Assembly: GCA_019058365.1 (NCBI GenBank)
Contig: JAHPZE010000002.1
Location: 248,001 to 312,000 of the forward strand
DNA: 64,000 nucleotides
Direction: 5' to 3'
From: Promethearchaeota archaeon
GTDB lineage: Archaea; Asgardarchaeota; Lokiarchaeia; Sigyniarchaeales; SOKP01
Under the pieces are notes generated by a model, which made no database searches, was not told the origin of the DNA, and saw nothing but the letters and a program-made list of their open reading frames with translations. The position numbers and the translations under genes were made by a program. Shown here piece by piece: positions 44,028 through 53,797 of this stretch. Numbering within the stretch: the stretch's first letter is position 1; each line of letters opens with the position of its first letter.

Positions 44028-44396
44028 GTGATTATTAAAATTAAAAAGATTACTTTTAAAATTAGTATACCTTCAATGGATTTACAAAAAGGCAAAGCAT
44101 TTATTGTACAAGTAAAAGATGATGCTACTTTTGTTGAAGCTTTAGCAATGGTAGATAAATATATTTTTGAAAATCCGCATGAATCGATATTTCCAATATA
44201 TGAAGGTTATATTCATAATTATTTACAGTTGTTTTGGGACCCAGAACATAATATAATCTATGAAGATGTTGGGATAATGCCTTATGGTCCTGATGAAGAG
44301 GGTAATTTGAGAAGTTTTATGCCAATTCGAGATAATTTAGATTTCAACTTATTTCCTAACAGTGTTATAGATCTACAACCAGATTCTGGATGTTGA
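44028..44396 (+). CDS. Ubiquitin-like/beta-grasp protein, module copy 2
   Basis: This 122-residue paralogue of the gene at 42239 shares ESIFPIYEGYIHNYLQLFWDP, the helix (FVEALAMVDKYIFENPHE) and FMPIRDNLDFNLFPNSVIDL. It has a few extra residues in YGPDEEGNLRSF. As with copy 1 its GTG start is part of a GGGGTG motif, with ATT codons directly downstream. It is followed by a micro-gene and preceded by a remnant of the thioredoxin-like gene. Confidence 0.7.
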   Translation: MIIKIKKITFKISIPSMDLQKGKAFIVQVKDDATFVEALAMVDKYIFENPHESIFPIYEGYIHNYLQLFWDPEHNIIYEDVGIMPYGPDEEGNLRSFMPIRDNLDFNLFPNSVIDLQPDSGC

Positions 44397-44405
44397 TGAG
44401 AAAAA

Positions 44406-44504
44406 GTGAGAACTCGGTTAGATATAGGTAAATTTAAATCTATTTTAAGAGAAAAATTTGGAAAATATAATAAGGTTTTTGATCATTATTTTAAATCTAA
44501 ATAA
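44406..44504 (+). CDS. Conserved 32-residue micro-protein, module copy 2
   Basis: The frame from GTG 44406 reads RTRLDIGKFKSILREKFGKY, then NKVFDHYFKSK and stops. It matches the micro-gene at 42608 residue for residue in type. An overlapping ATG frame at 44396 ends early and is not conserved. Beyond the stop both copies keep a further similar stretch (about 42731-42775 and 44520-44564). Confidence 0.6.
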   Translation: MRTRLDIGKFKSILREKFGKYNKVFDHYFKSK

Positions 44505-44660
44505 TATAGAATTGAATGAGATCTTTTAGAAAATATTAGTAGAAGATTGACATTAGGAGAGCTTCCTATATATTCTATTAAAAAAATAACTAAAAATACA
44601 ATAAATTTTTACTCTTTCAATCTAATTTTCTTCTATCATAATTTCTTTTAAAGCTTAAAG

Positions 44661-46070
44661 ATGGAAAAAGTCAAATTTAAAGAAATAAGAAAATCACATA
44701 AAGGCATCACTAAGCTTTCTTATGAAGTTACTCAAATTTTAGGAAATGATCCGAATAGATCTCCGTTATATTCTTTATTATATGTAATAAATAAGGAAGA
44801 AAATACTAAAGAAGAAATTTATAGCTATTTTAAATATTTCTATGTTAATGAATTTGCTAATATTAGGCTAAAACAACCTGAATTAGATGATTTATTATTA
44901 GATGGAATTACTAAAACTTTAATTCAAAAACAAAACAATACTTATTCTTTAACTGAAAAAGGAAATGAAGTTTTAACTAAATGCAAAACAGTTAATTTAG
45001 TCACAAATAAAGCGTTAGGATTCTTTTTTAGTGAAAAAGTTGTTTTAATTTTCTCTTTAATTTGCTTAATTTTTATGAGTTCACTTAAAATAATTGTTGG
45101 ATTGAATGCAGGCAGTGATGCGTTATTTAACGAGGGTATTGAGAATTTTACAGATATAATAAAGATATTTATAATTACTTTAAGTATTAAATTGGGGAAA
45201 GATAGGTTAGGGGCAATCGCAATCATTATTTTAATGTTGATAACAGGAATAAATTTGATAATAGCTTCGGTATTTTCAATTTTTCAAACCGATATTATTT
45301 CTCCATCATATTTTACGTTTATATTAATGTTTATCTCGATTTTACTAAACTTAATGTTGTTAGTTCTAAAAAATTTCGTTGGAAAATTACAAGCCAATTT
45401 TGCATTACTCTCCGATGCTAAAGATAATGTAATTAATATTAGATTATCATTAGGAGTAATAATTGGACTAATTTTTGCATTATTTGGAATTTATTGGGTA
45501 GATTCTATTGTTGGTATAGTAATTGCTAGTTTAATTATATTTGACGGGTTAGAGACACTACTAGCATTAATCAAATCTGGTGAGGATATTGATATTGACA
45601 GCTTTAAATTAAGCTTAGATAAAGCCTTTGAATTTAAAATTGCACATTGGATATTAGTGGTTATTGAAGAAGAAAGGCTTTCCATTCACCAATTAAATGA
45701 GAAATTTAATGAGTCTATTAACAAGGGATATGAAATTTTTGGTATTTGGGCAATATTTGGACTTTCTAGTATTGAAACATTTAGCATTCAATATATTTTA
45801 AACCTTATGAAAAAAAGAGGTTTATTTTTTGAACAGGATAATAAAATATATCTTACTGATAAGGGGAAAAAGCAATATAATAATGCTTTATCTCAAGAAT
45901 TAAAGAGAGTTTCAAAAGATAAGAAAAAATATAAAGATTGGAAACCTCCAAGCACGATAGTAAGAGTTTTATGGTGTATTTTTGGAATTCTCACTCCAAT
46001 TATCTTAATCATATTAACAATTTTTGTTGGACCAATTATTTATAATTTTATAATTGATTTAATTGGATGA
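44661..46070 (+). CDS. CDF-type metal transporter flanked by winged-helix domains
   Basis: Residues 1-105 form a winged-helix domain (EVTQILGNDPNRSPLYSLLYVI...LIQKQNNTYSLTEKGNEVL). Residues 120-300 are a cation diffusion facilitator core of six helices; GSDALFNEGIENFTDIIKI and WVDSIVGIVIASLIIFDG carry the Asp/Asn metal-site positions. A second winged helix follows (330-410, with MKKRGLFFEQDNKIYLTDKGKKQ), then a last membrane helix. It may be a metal exporter with its own sensing domain. ATG 44661 is well placed. Confidence 0.72.
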   Translation: MEKVKFKEIRKSHKGITKLSYEVTQILGNDPNRSPLYSLLYVINKEENTKEEIYSYFKYFYVNEFANIRLKQPELDDLLLDGITKTLIQKQNNTYSLTEKGNEVLTKCKTVNLVTNKALGFFFSEKVVLIFSLICLIFMSSLKIIVGLNAGSDALFNEGIENFTDIIKIFIITLSIKLGKDRLGAIAIIILMLITGINLIIASVFSIFQTDIISPSYFTFILMFISILLNLMLLVLKNFVGKLQANFALLSDAKDNVINIRLSLGVIIGLIFALFGIYWVDSIVGIVIASLIIFDGLETLLALIKSGEDIDIDSFKLSLDKAFEFKIAHWILVVIEEERLSIHQLNEKFNESINKGYEIFGIWAIFGLSSIETFSIQYILNLMKKRGLFFEQDNKIYLTDKGKKQYNNALSQELKRVSKDKKKYKDWKPPSTIVRVLWCIFGILTPIILIILTIFVGPIIYNFIIDLIG

Positions 46071-46080
46071 AAGAATAGGT

Positions 46081-46236
46081 ATGCTAGATAATAATGTGAT
46101 TTCAAAAGTAAAGAAGTTTGCTCTTGATAACTTTGCCAAAGATGATATTTATGGTTTCATACATGTTGAACGCGTCCTAAATTTATATATTCAGTTAGGA
46201 ACCACTTTTTTTCACTTTAAATTAAGAAATAGTTAA
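46081..46236 (+). pseudogene. Truncated copy of the HD phosphohydrolase
   Basis: The 51-codon frame reads NNVISKVKKFALDNFAKDDI, then YGFIHVERVLNLYIQLG and a short unrelated tail. It matches the first 42 residues of the intact gene at 51079 and ends before the HD doublet. It lies 10 bases after the CDF gene, as the intact copy lies after a CDF remnant. It cannot be active. Confidence 0.82.
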
Positions 46237-46354
46237 TCCTAATTAGGTGTTCAAATATTTAGAAGTTTACAAAATATAATTTTTATAGGTTATACAGTTA
46301 AAAATATAAGGATAAGGAGTATTTATCGTCTAAATTAATCAAGATTATGTCATT

Positions 46355-48811
46355 TTATTCAGTAAACTGTGTCTGTACTTGCTCATATAGGTTCTTCTTA
46401 TAAATAATTTTCACTCCAGCCCTAGTTGCAATAAAGATTACTGCAATAGGGATCAGAATCGTGCCGAGATATGTAAGTATTGTAAACTTCGGAAAGATAG
46501 CAAATTCTTCTTGATATGCCATTACCATATAATTCATTATAAGGGGTATTAAAAGAATTGCTATAAGGATCGCTAGTACGGTCCAAATCAGATTTTCCAG
46601 AATGATCTGTCCAAATATTTTCTTTTTCTTGAACCCAAGACTTCTTAACACTCCATATTCGTTTTCGTGCTCTGTTATCTTCATTATTGTAGAATTAACT
46701 AATATAAAAAATTCAACGATTCCTGCAAATGCAACAATAACAACGAGAAATGGGATTATTAGATCGCCGTATACTTTTATTTGATTTATTAAATCCGTCA
46801 TAGGTTGGACTACTGAAATGTTATCAGAAACATTATATATGTCATTAATGAGTTGTGATTCATCAGTAGGCATATCGGAATAAGTTAAAAAGAGAGTATT
46901 TATTTTTCCTGGCAAATTTGAAAATGATTGGGCGGAATTTAAAAACACATAGCAGGTTGACATAATCTCTTTAGAAATACCAACTATTTTGAATTGCTGC
47001 TCATTTCCAGAGGGATTATATAATGTAATATTATCTCCAATTTCTAATTCCAATTTTAATGAGATATGATCGGATATTACTATCTCGTAATTATTTTGAT
47101 ATAACCGACTGGATTTCCCATCTCTTTCAATAAGGTTGAAATGATGTAGGGTTTGATTCTGTTTCATACCCAATAAAATTCCCGACTGATTATCTACATC
47201 TTTTTGTGGATTTTCAAATAGCAATGTGAGTTTAAGTGCAGACTCCACTTTCTCAATATTTGGTAAAGCACTAATATCTTGCATTTCAGGACTCGCATCA
47301 TTAACTCCGATTGAAAATGATACGCTCGTATCCCATTTCTCCGTTAACCTTATTGCATTATTTGTTGTATATTGCATGCTGTCCCACATAACGAACATTG
47401 AGCTCACAATTAGGACGGAAAAGGTTATTCCGATCATCATTAGAGATGTGTTGCGCGGATTCATGGTGAAATTTCTCCAGAATAATTTATTTGAGGGTCG
47501 CATACCTTTCTTACCTTTTCTTTTTAAACTTTTTTTCGTTTTTCGCCGAGAAAATCCTTCGGAACTCTGTTGTTTATATACCAAATCAACCATATTTTTT
47601 TTCATCATCTTATAAATCGGAGGAATCATTGATATAAAGCCGATTGCTATACTTAATAGGAAAGCCTCAATAATAGGAATAAATGAAAATGGAAATAGAA
47701 CTGTTATCCCCAAAATCCCCGAGCCCATTTCCATAGCCATTTCCTCTAGAAATGCGTATGCAAACAAGCTACTGACTACAGTTGATATCAGTGTAATTTC
47801 AAGTAATAATATAATATATGACTTGGATATTTTTTTCTTAGAGAACCCCAAACAACCAAGAATGCCAATTTGTTTTTGTTGGGCAAAGATAAACTGTCTA
47901 TAGATCGACATATTCGAGGTTAGGGCCATGATAATTCCAAGAATCAGGATTATATAAAAAACTTCTGTACTTCCTTCTAGGTCACTCATTAAATAATGCC
48001 ATGTATAGCTATCTTCAAATTTAGTACTTGAGATCAATTGAATGCCAAGATTTTCAAATTTATCTTCCACTAATCCATTTATATCCTCTTGATTAACATT
48101 CTTATCAAATACAACCTGCAATTGGTTAAATTGATATGATACATATGGAAAAAATAGAAGAGGGTTCGAATTATTGATCGTTTGAATTAAATCATCTACA
48201 TTAACAAACCCAATACCCATTGATCCTTTAATTGGAAACAACACTTCAGGTGCACTATTGGTAAGAGTAAATTCAATGCTCCAGAAGTCTCCTTTAATTG
48301 TAAAGTTTACATTTCCCAGTGATTCAATCGAAATATTTTCTGAATTTTGCAGACTTCGAGCTTTATAAAATTCTTTTGATAATATTATTCTATGATAATC
48401 ACCAGGTTGCAGATTATGTCCAGATCTTAATTCATAGTTATATATTGGTAAATTATTTGTGTCTGAAAATGATGAGGTTACGTTAATTCCAATCAGCCGT
48501 ATCTGAAATGTCTGGGGGTCATCTTTTATTTTAATAGGAAACTGAAACACAAGACGGGGAACAACATCTTTCACACCTGGTATTGAGCTAATCTCATTTG
48601 CTGCAGTCGAATTAAATCCATAAGTAACATATTCATAATCAGCCCGATTTGCATCTATATAGAGATTTTCGAAAAGTGGTTTAACAGAAGTAAAGATTTG
48701 AAAAATTCCAACAGCAAAACCTATACATAGAGATAATATGATTATTAGAATTATCCTTCGTTTTCCTAATCTTTTTAAATCTCTCCAAGGTTTTTTAGTT
48801 AATAATTTCAT
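46355..48811 (-). CDS. FtsX-like ABC transporter permease
   Basis: The 818-residue protein has a first helix (RIILIIILSLCIGFAVGIF), a large external domain, three helices, a basic loop (RRKTKKSLKRKGKKG), a second external domain and three final helices. This is the duplicated FtsX/MacB permease layout. ENEYGVLRSLGFKKKKIFGQI is the typical coupling segment. It overlaps functionally with the ATPase gene upstream, 13 bases apart. It probably exports or extracts lipids or peptides. Confidence 0.88.
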   Translation of the reverse strand: MKLLTKKPWRDLKRLGKRRIILIIILSLCIGFAVGIFQIFTSVKPLFENLYIDANRADYEYVTYGFNSTAANEISSIPGVKDVVPRLVFQFPIKIKDDPQTFQIRLIGINVTSSFSDTNNLPIYNYELRSGHNLQPGDYHRIILSKEFYKARSLQNSENISIESLGNVNFTIKGDFWSIEFTLTNSAPEVLFPIKGSMGIGFVNVDDLIQTINNSNPLLFFPYVSYQFNQLQVVFDKNVNQEDINGLVEDKFENLGIQLISSTKFEDSYTWHYLMSDLEGSTEVFYIILILGIIMALTSNMSIYRQFIFAQQKQIGILGCLGFSKKKISKSYIILLLEITLISTVVSSLFAYAFLEEMAMEMGSGILGITVLFPFSFIPIIEAFLLSIAIGFISMIPPIYKMMKKNMVDLVYKQQSSEGFSRRKTKKSLKRKGKKGMRPSNKLFWRNFTMNPRNTSLMMIGITFSVLIVSSMFVMWDSMQYTTNNAIRLTEKWDTSVSFSIGVNDASPEMQDISALPNIEKVESALKLTLLFENPQKDVDNQSGILLGMKQNQTLHHFNLIERDGKSSRLYQNNYEIVISDHISLKLELEIGDNITLYNPSGNEQQFKIVGISKEIMSTCYVFLNSAQSFSNLPGKINTLFLTYSDMPTDESQLINDIYNVSDNISVVQPMTDLINQIKVYGDLIIPFLVVIVAFAGIVEFFILVNSTIMKITEHENEYGVLRSLGFKKKKIFGQIILENLIWTVLAILIAILLIPLIMNYMVMAYQEEFAIFPKFTILTYLGTILIPIAVIFIATRAGVKIIYKKNLYEQVQTQFTE

Positions 48812-48824
48812 TAAGAAAGCCTCC

Positions 48825-49550
48825 CTATATTTTCAGTTGTTTTTCCAAATCAGTTACAATTTTTCCATTCCTTATATGAATTTCCCTGGATTGTAATTTT
48901 TGCGTGAGTAGAGGGTTATGGGTAACAACTATGAAAGTCGCATTATAATCCTTTGCAATTGTTTTTATTAATTCGAGTATTTGATCACCCGTTTCCTCAT
49001 CGATATTACCTGTAGGTTCATCCATAAGGATGAGGAGATTACCCATTGCAAATTCTTCCTTCGCCAAAGCTCGGGCGATGGTGACTCTTTGCTGCTGACC
49101 TCCGCTAAGTTCGGAAGGAAGATGATCCAATCGATCGCCTAATCCGACAGCTTCGAGATATTTTAAGGCAATTTTACGAATCTCTTCTTTCTTTCCAAAG
49201 GTCTCAATTGCGATTTCCACATTTTCCAATGCGGTTAAAGAAGATAGTAAATTAAAGAATTGGAAGACAAACCCCACTTTCTTTTTTCTATAGTCTGCAA
49301 GTTCATCAGGAGATAAAGTACTAATGAGTTCACCAAAAACTTTTATCTCTCCTGATGTTGGAGAATCTATTCCACCTAATAAATTTAACAAAGTTGTTTT
49401 ACCTGCTCCAGAAGGTCCAAGTAGCGTTATTAACTCTCCCGATTTGATTTGTAAATTCACATTATCCAATGCAGTAACTTTGTATTCGCCCATAGTATAG
49501 ATTTTGCTCACATTATTCAAAATTAAGGATTGTTCTTCCATGTTAATCAT
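48825..49550 (-). CDS. ABC transporter ATPase (MacB/LolD type)
   Basis: All ABC motifs are present: GPSGAGKTTLLNLLGG (Walker A), VFQFFNLLSSLTALENVEI (Q-loop), LSGGQQQRVTIARAL (signature), LLILMDEPTGNIDE (Walker B) and VTHNP (switch). The LLS-LTALENVE region is typical of the LolD/MacB/FtsE branch. It lies 13 bases upstream of its permease. The start ATG at 49550 may be replaced by a second Met three codons later. Confidence 0.92.
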   Translation of the reverse strand: MINMEEQSLILNNVSKIYTMGEYKVTALDNVNLQIKSGELITLLGPSGAGKTTLLNLLGGIDSPTSGEIKVFGELISTLSPDELADYRKKKVGFVFQFFNLLSSLTALENVEIAIETFGKKEEIRKIALKYLEAVGLGDRLDHLPSELSGGQQQRVTIARALAKEEFAMGNLLILMDEPTGNIDEETGDQILELIKTIAKDYNATFIVVTHNPLLTQKLQSREIHIRNGKIVTDLEKQLKI

Positions 49551-49754
49551 TATTCTTTCATTTTTTTAACGAATTGAAATAATTCAATGTTATAATTTTT
49601 TATTATATTATAATAGTCTTCTAACAATTTAAATCTTTTTTATGATTCCAGCTATAGATTTAACATAATCGTTTTGTACCTTCACATTTTTCGATTTTTT
49701 CCCAATTTACGGACTTTCCGTAACTTTATTATATCTTCTTCAATATTTTATACC

Positions 49755-50633
49755 ATGGCAAAGAATAAAAATTTTGAGTTAAATATACTATTAAATGCAA
49801 TTTCCTCGGAAATAACTTATAATATATTAAAACTTTATGAAGATAATAGTTTTAATTTAACCGACACCGCCAAACGATTAAATTTCTCCATATCCACAGT
49901 ACAAGATAATCTTAAAAAACTTCTTCAATCCGATTTAATTTATTTATGTGAAAAAGAATACCATCTATCGAGTTTGGGAAATTATTTTTTATCAAAATTA
50001 AAAGAATTCGAAGAAGTAAATAAATTAAGGCATTTATTTGGAAAAGTCCCTTCAAAATTAATCCCTTGCGAATTTATTGAAGAGCTTATCCCGTTATTAA
50101 AAAACATAAAACTTAAAGAGACATCTTGGCATTTTCTAAATTCTTTTAATGAATTATTAGCTAGATTTAAAGATGAGATAGAAAAGGGAGTATTTACTGG
50201 AGAGATTAAAGTTTTAGGTTGGTGGGATGTTAATTTTGATTTTGAACTTTTAAAGGCTATCTTTCCTGATATGATAATGGAATATAAATCTCTGTTAAAA
50301 TACTTTAAAAATCTTAAATTTAGATTGATCTCGGATAAAAGATTCGCCACTGATTTAGTTAATAATAAATATTTTCAAGATATGATGCAATATTTTGATA
50401 TGGGTGAATATATCAGAATCGTGGAAGATGATATAATTTTTAATTTTACAATCATGGAATATGAAGAAAATTTAAGCTTATTTATTATAGAAAATAATGA
50501 TATTGATGTAAAACATCACATATTTATCCAAAATCCTAATAGACATATTTTTTTTAATGATCTTTTTAATTATTATCAAGAAAAATCTATCCCAATTGAT
50601 GAATATATGAAGAAATTATTAGTAAATCAATAG
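49755..50633 (+). CDS. Archaeal winged-helix regulator with C-terminal sensor domain
   Basis: The N-terminus is a winged helix (ITYNILKLYEDNSFNLTDTAKRLNFSISTVQDNLKKLLQSDLIYL...YHLSSLGNYFL). The C-terminal 200 residues are the mixed domain seen in DUF1724-type archaeal regulators. It is divergent from the ABC genes and probably controls them. ATG 49755 is chosen; the longer frame from a TTG at 49674 adds a Phe-rich stretch with no support. Confidence 0.72.
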   Translation: MAKNKNFELNILLNAISSEITYNILKLYEDNSFNLTDTAKRLNFSISTVQDNLKKLLQSDLIYLCEKEYHLSSLGNYFLSKLKEFEEVNKLRHLFGKVPSKLIPCEFIEELIPLLKNIKLKETSWHFLNSFNELLARFKDEIEKGVFTGEIKVLGWWDVNFDFELLKAIFPDMIMEYKSLLKYFKNLKFRLISDKRFATDLVNNKYFQDMMQYFDMGEYIRIVEDDIIFNFTIMEYEENLSLFIIENNDIDVKHHIFIQNPNRHIFFNDLFNYYQEKSIPIDEYMKKLLVNQ

Positions 50634-50963
50634 GATTAAAATCACACATATTTTCTTCTTTTTTAATTTATGCTAATAAGTTCTGGTTCGTACATAGTAT
50701 AAATCTTGCTTTCTTAATTCAAGATCAATGATTGTTCTTTCATAATAATCATTAAATTCTAATTATATTAAATATATGAGTTAAATTTGGATTACATTAT
50801 TTCTTTAATTAATTTTTAATAAGGTTTGCATTAATTTAAAGATTAAAAATTAAAATAGTTCAACTTTTCATCATTTTTAATTTAAATTAATAAGTACTAA
50901 TAGACATAGAATAATTATAAATTAAAATTCAGACAAACCACTAAGTAAACAATCGAAAATTTA
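50634..50963. other. Empty AT-rich gap
   Basis: These 330 bases carry only short frames. GGTTCGTACATAGT near 50683 and the following runs show no tRNA or repeat structure. A promoter for the downstream micro-frame and HD gene is expected here. Confidence 0.35.
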
Positions 50964-51062
50964 ATGGGTTTCTTCAGAATTTTTGGCTCTATTTTATTAA
51001 CTTTACTGATAATATATGTTAGACCAAATATTTACAATTTTATTATCAATTTAATAGAATAA
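50964..51062 (+). pseudogene. C-terminal remnant of a second CDF-type transporter (or one-helix peptide)
   Basis: From ATG 50964 the frame reads FFRIFGSILLTLLIIYVRPN, then IYNFIINLIE and stops. It aligns with the last helix of the transporter at 44661 (IFGILTPIILIILTIFVGPIIYNFIIDLI). The upstream parts are gone. It ends 16 bases before the intact HD gene, matching the order at 46070-46081. A 32-residue one-helix peptide might still be made. Confidence 0.68.
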
Positions 51063-51078
51063 AAAAGAGAATTTTTTC

Positions 51079-51678
51079 ATGCTAGAATATAATCTTATTT
51101 CAAAAATAAGGGAATTCGCTATTGATAATTCTGAGAAAGATGATATTCATGGTTTCTTACATGTTGAGCGAGTCCTAAATTTATGTCTACAATTAGGTAA
51201 ACATTTAAACGCTAATTTATTGATACTTGAAATTGCAGCATTACTTCATGATATTGGCAGAAAATGTAAATATAATAAGATATATAGTAAGAATCATGCT
51301 GAATTATCAGCTGAGATGGCTTTTAAATTCTTAAACTCTTATGATTTTAAACTCTCTCAAGAAGATTTTGATAATATAATTCACTGTATTAGAACACATT
51401 CATTCTCAAATAATTCAACCCCTCAAACTCTTGAAGCAAAAATATTGTCTGATGCGGATAAATTGGATGCTCTTGGTGCAATAGGGTTATACCGGACAAT
51501 AGGATTTACCATAAAAAATAAAGGAAATCTTAATGATGTTATAAAACATTTAAGAGAAAAAATAATTAAATTGAAAGATATGTTATTACTTGATATTTCA
51601 AGAAAGATAGCTAGAAAAAGATACAAAATCGTGCTAGATTTTTATAAACAAATAAAAAATGAAGCAGATTTAGATTAA
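51079..51678 (+). CDS. HD-domain phosphohydrolase
   Basis: The HD motif is complete: HGFLHVERV (first His), ALLHDIGRK (His-Asp), KNHAELSAEMA and SDADKLDALG (final Asp). It belongs to the YedJ-like branch, which hydrolyses nucleotides or cyclic dinucleotides; substrate unknown. It is the intact partner of the truncated copy at 46081. Confidence 0.88.
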   Translation: MLEYNLISKIREFAIDNSEKDDIHGFLHVERVLNLCLQLGKHLNANLLILEIAALLHDIGRKCKYNKIYSKNHAELSAEMAFKFLNSYDFKLSQEDFDNIIHCIRTHSFSNNSTPQTLEAKILSDADKLDALGAIGLYRTIGFTIKNKGNLNDVIKHLREKIIKLKDMLLLDISRKIARKRYKIVLDFYKQIKNEADLD

Positions 51679-51808
51679 AAAAGGAATTAAAAATTAATCT
51701 TATTTTTAAAAAAAAAATTTTTTTAATTATTCATTGCTATTTTTATTAAAGTATGAAAAAATTATAAAATAATATTAACACTGGATTGAAAGTTCAGAAA
51801 AAATAGAA

Positions 51809-53782
51809 ATGACTCATTTTAAAACTTATCCTTTTACTGCTATTGTAGGACAAGATCTTATGAAACTTGCGCTTATTCTAAACGCAATAAATCCAAAAAT
51901 TGGTGGACTCTTAATAAAAGGGACAAAAGGAACTGCAAAATCAACCGCTGTAAGAGCTTTAGCAGATTTACTTCCTGAAATTGAGATTATTAAAGATTGT
52001 CCATTTAATTGTAATCCATACGTTCTAAAAGAATCATGTCATGAATGCCAACATAAAATAATTGATAAAAAGTTGAAGAATACTGATATAGAATTTCGTA
52101 AAATGCGCGTTATTAATCTACCTATAAATGCCACTGAAGATAGAGTAGTAGGGACAATTGATATTAAAAAAGCACTGGAAGAAGGATTGAAAGCTTTAGA
52201 ACCGGGAATTTTAGCAGAAGCAAATAGAAATATTCTTTATATAGATGAAGTAAATCTACTTGCTGATAATGTGGCAGATGTATTATTGGATAGTGCGGCA
52301 ATGGGAATTAATAATATTGAACGAGAAGGTATTAGTATTCATCACCCTTCTAATTTTATCTTAGTAGGAACGATGAATCCTGAGGAAGGAAATCTGAGAC
52401 CTCAACTTTTAGATCGATTTGGATTAAGTGTGGAGGCAAAACCTATTTTAAATATCAATAAACGAGTTAAAATAATAAAATACGTTGAAGACTATCATTA
52501 TGATCCTCATAAATTTCACGATAAGTTCGAAACTAAACAAAAATTATTAAGAGAGAAGATTGTTAAGGCTCGTGAAATTCTTAATAAAGTTAAAATTTCA
52601 GATGAACAATTAGAAAACATTGCAAAATTATCTATTAAACTGGAAATTGATAGTCACCGTGCAGATATTACTATAAATATAACAGCAAAAACTATTGCTG
52701 CTTTTCATGGAAGAATCAACGTTTTAGATGAAGATATAAAAATAGCAGCAAGATTGGCATTAGCACATCGTTTAAGAAAACTTCCATTTGAAGAACAAGC
52801 AATAAATGAAGATGATATCGAAAAGATGTTTGAAGAACAAGATAAGGAAGAAGCACAGAAATTGAATATAAATAATCCAGAACATCGAAATAATAAAGAA
52901 ATTATAAATCTAAAAGAGGAAATTTTCGATATAGATACTAAGATATCTACAGATGGACTATTAGAAAAAAAAAGAATTGTAACAGATATGAACACCTCTG
53001 GTCAAAGAATATTACACCCTACTCGTGATAAAAAGGGGAAATATATTGGTGGTCAAAAACCCAAAGATTTTAATTTTAAATCGTCTTCGGATATTGCTAT
53101 TCTTGAAACTATTAATAAGGCCGCTTTAGAACCTGAAAATAAAAATGCTTTTAAAAATGGAGCAAAATTAGAAATTAAAAATGAACATATATATATTAAG
53201 AAAAGAATTGGAAAATCAAGCAATTTATTTATTTTCTGTGTTGACGCTTCAGGATCGATGGGAGCAAATGAAAGAATGATAACCGTTAAAGGAGTGATAT
53301 TTTCTATCCTTCAATCTAATTATGTATATCGCGATAAAGTCTCATTAGTTGTTTTTCGTGGAGACGATGCAGAAGTTATTTTACCTCCCACTCGAAGTAT
53401 TGATTTAGCATATAAATTATTAAAAGAAATACCTACAGGAGGTACAACACCACTAATTAAAGGGTTAGTAAAAGCATTAGATATTGCTCTTGAAGAGAAA
53501 AGAAAGAAAACAGGATATATACCCTTGATCATTCTTATTTCTGATGCCAGAGGAAATGTATTTTATAAGGACGCTATAGACGATTTAGTAAAAACTGGTA
53601 AAGAAATTTCTAAAAATCAAATTGATATGATTATTATTGATACAGAAGGCTTGGATGTCAAATTAGAAATTAATAAAAAATTATCTGAATCAGCAAATGC
53701 GAAGTATTATCATATTGATACCATGAATAAAGAAAAAGTAAATGAAATTCTGGGAATGGAAGGATTATTTGAAAATATCTAA
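51809..53782 (+). CDS. Magnesium/cobalt chelatase ATPase with VWA domain (ChlI-ChlD fusion)
   Basis: Residues 1-330 are an AAA+ ChlI-type domain ([19 protein letters not shown] as Walker [16 protein letters not shown] as Walker B). A four-Cys insert (DCPFNCNP...CHEC) lies at 70-92. A charged linker follows, then a VWA domain from 470 with the MIDAS motif VDASGSMG and TGGTTPL. This is the motor subunit of a tetrapyrrole chelatase. The next gene, 15 bases on, is the CobN/ChlH-type subunit. Together they should insert cobalt (or magnesium) into a corrin or porphyrin ring. Confidence 0.9.
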   Translation: MTHFKTYPFTAIVGQDLMKLALILNAINPKIGGLLIKGTKGTAKSTAVRALADLLPEIEIIKDCPFNCNPYVLKESCHECQHKIIDKKLKNTDIEFRKMRVINLPINATEDRVVGTIDIKKALEEGLKALEPGILAEANRNILYIDEVNLLADNVADVLLDSAAMGINNIEREGISIHHPSNFILVGTMNPEEGNLRPQLLDRFGLSVEAKPILNINKRVKIIKYVEDYHYDPHKFHDKFETKQKLLREKIVKAREILNKVKISDEQLENIAKLSIKLEIDSHRADITINITAKTIAAFHGRINVLDEDIKIAARLALAHRLRKLPFEEQAINEDDIEKMFEEQDKEEAQKLNINNPEHRNNKEIINLKEEIFDIDTKISTDGLLEKKRIVTDMNTSGQRILHPTRDKKGKYIGGQKPKDFNFKSSSDIAILETINKAALEPENKNAFKNGAKLEIKNEHIYIKKRIGKSSNLFIFCVDASGSMGANERMITVKGVIFSILQSNYVYRDKVSLVVFRGDDAEVILPPTRSIDLAYKLLKEIPTGGTTPLIKGLVKALDIALEEKRKKTGYIPLIILISDARGNVFYKDAIDDLVKTGKEISKNQIDMIIIDTEGLDVKLEINKKLSESANAKYYHIDTMNKEKVNEILGMEGLFENI

Positions 53783-53797
53783 TTGTGAATATTGATT

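Noticed and set aside
46236..51079. Transposon insertion carrying the ABC exporter
   Set aside because: No transposase, terminal repeat or exact target duplication is visible; the flanking similarity is diverged gene duplication.
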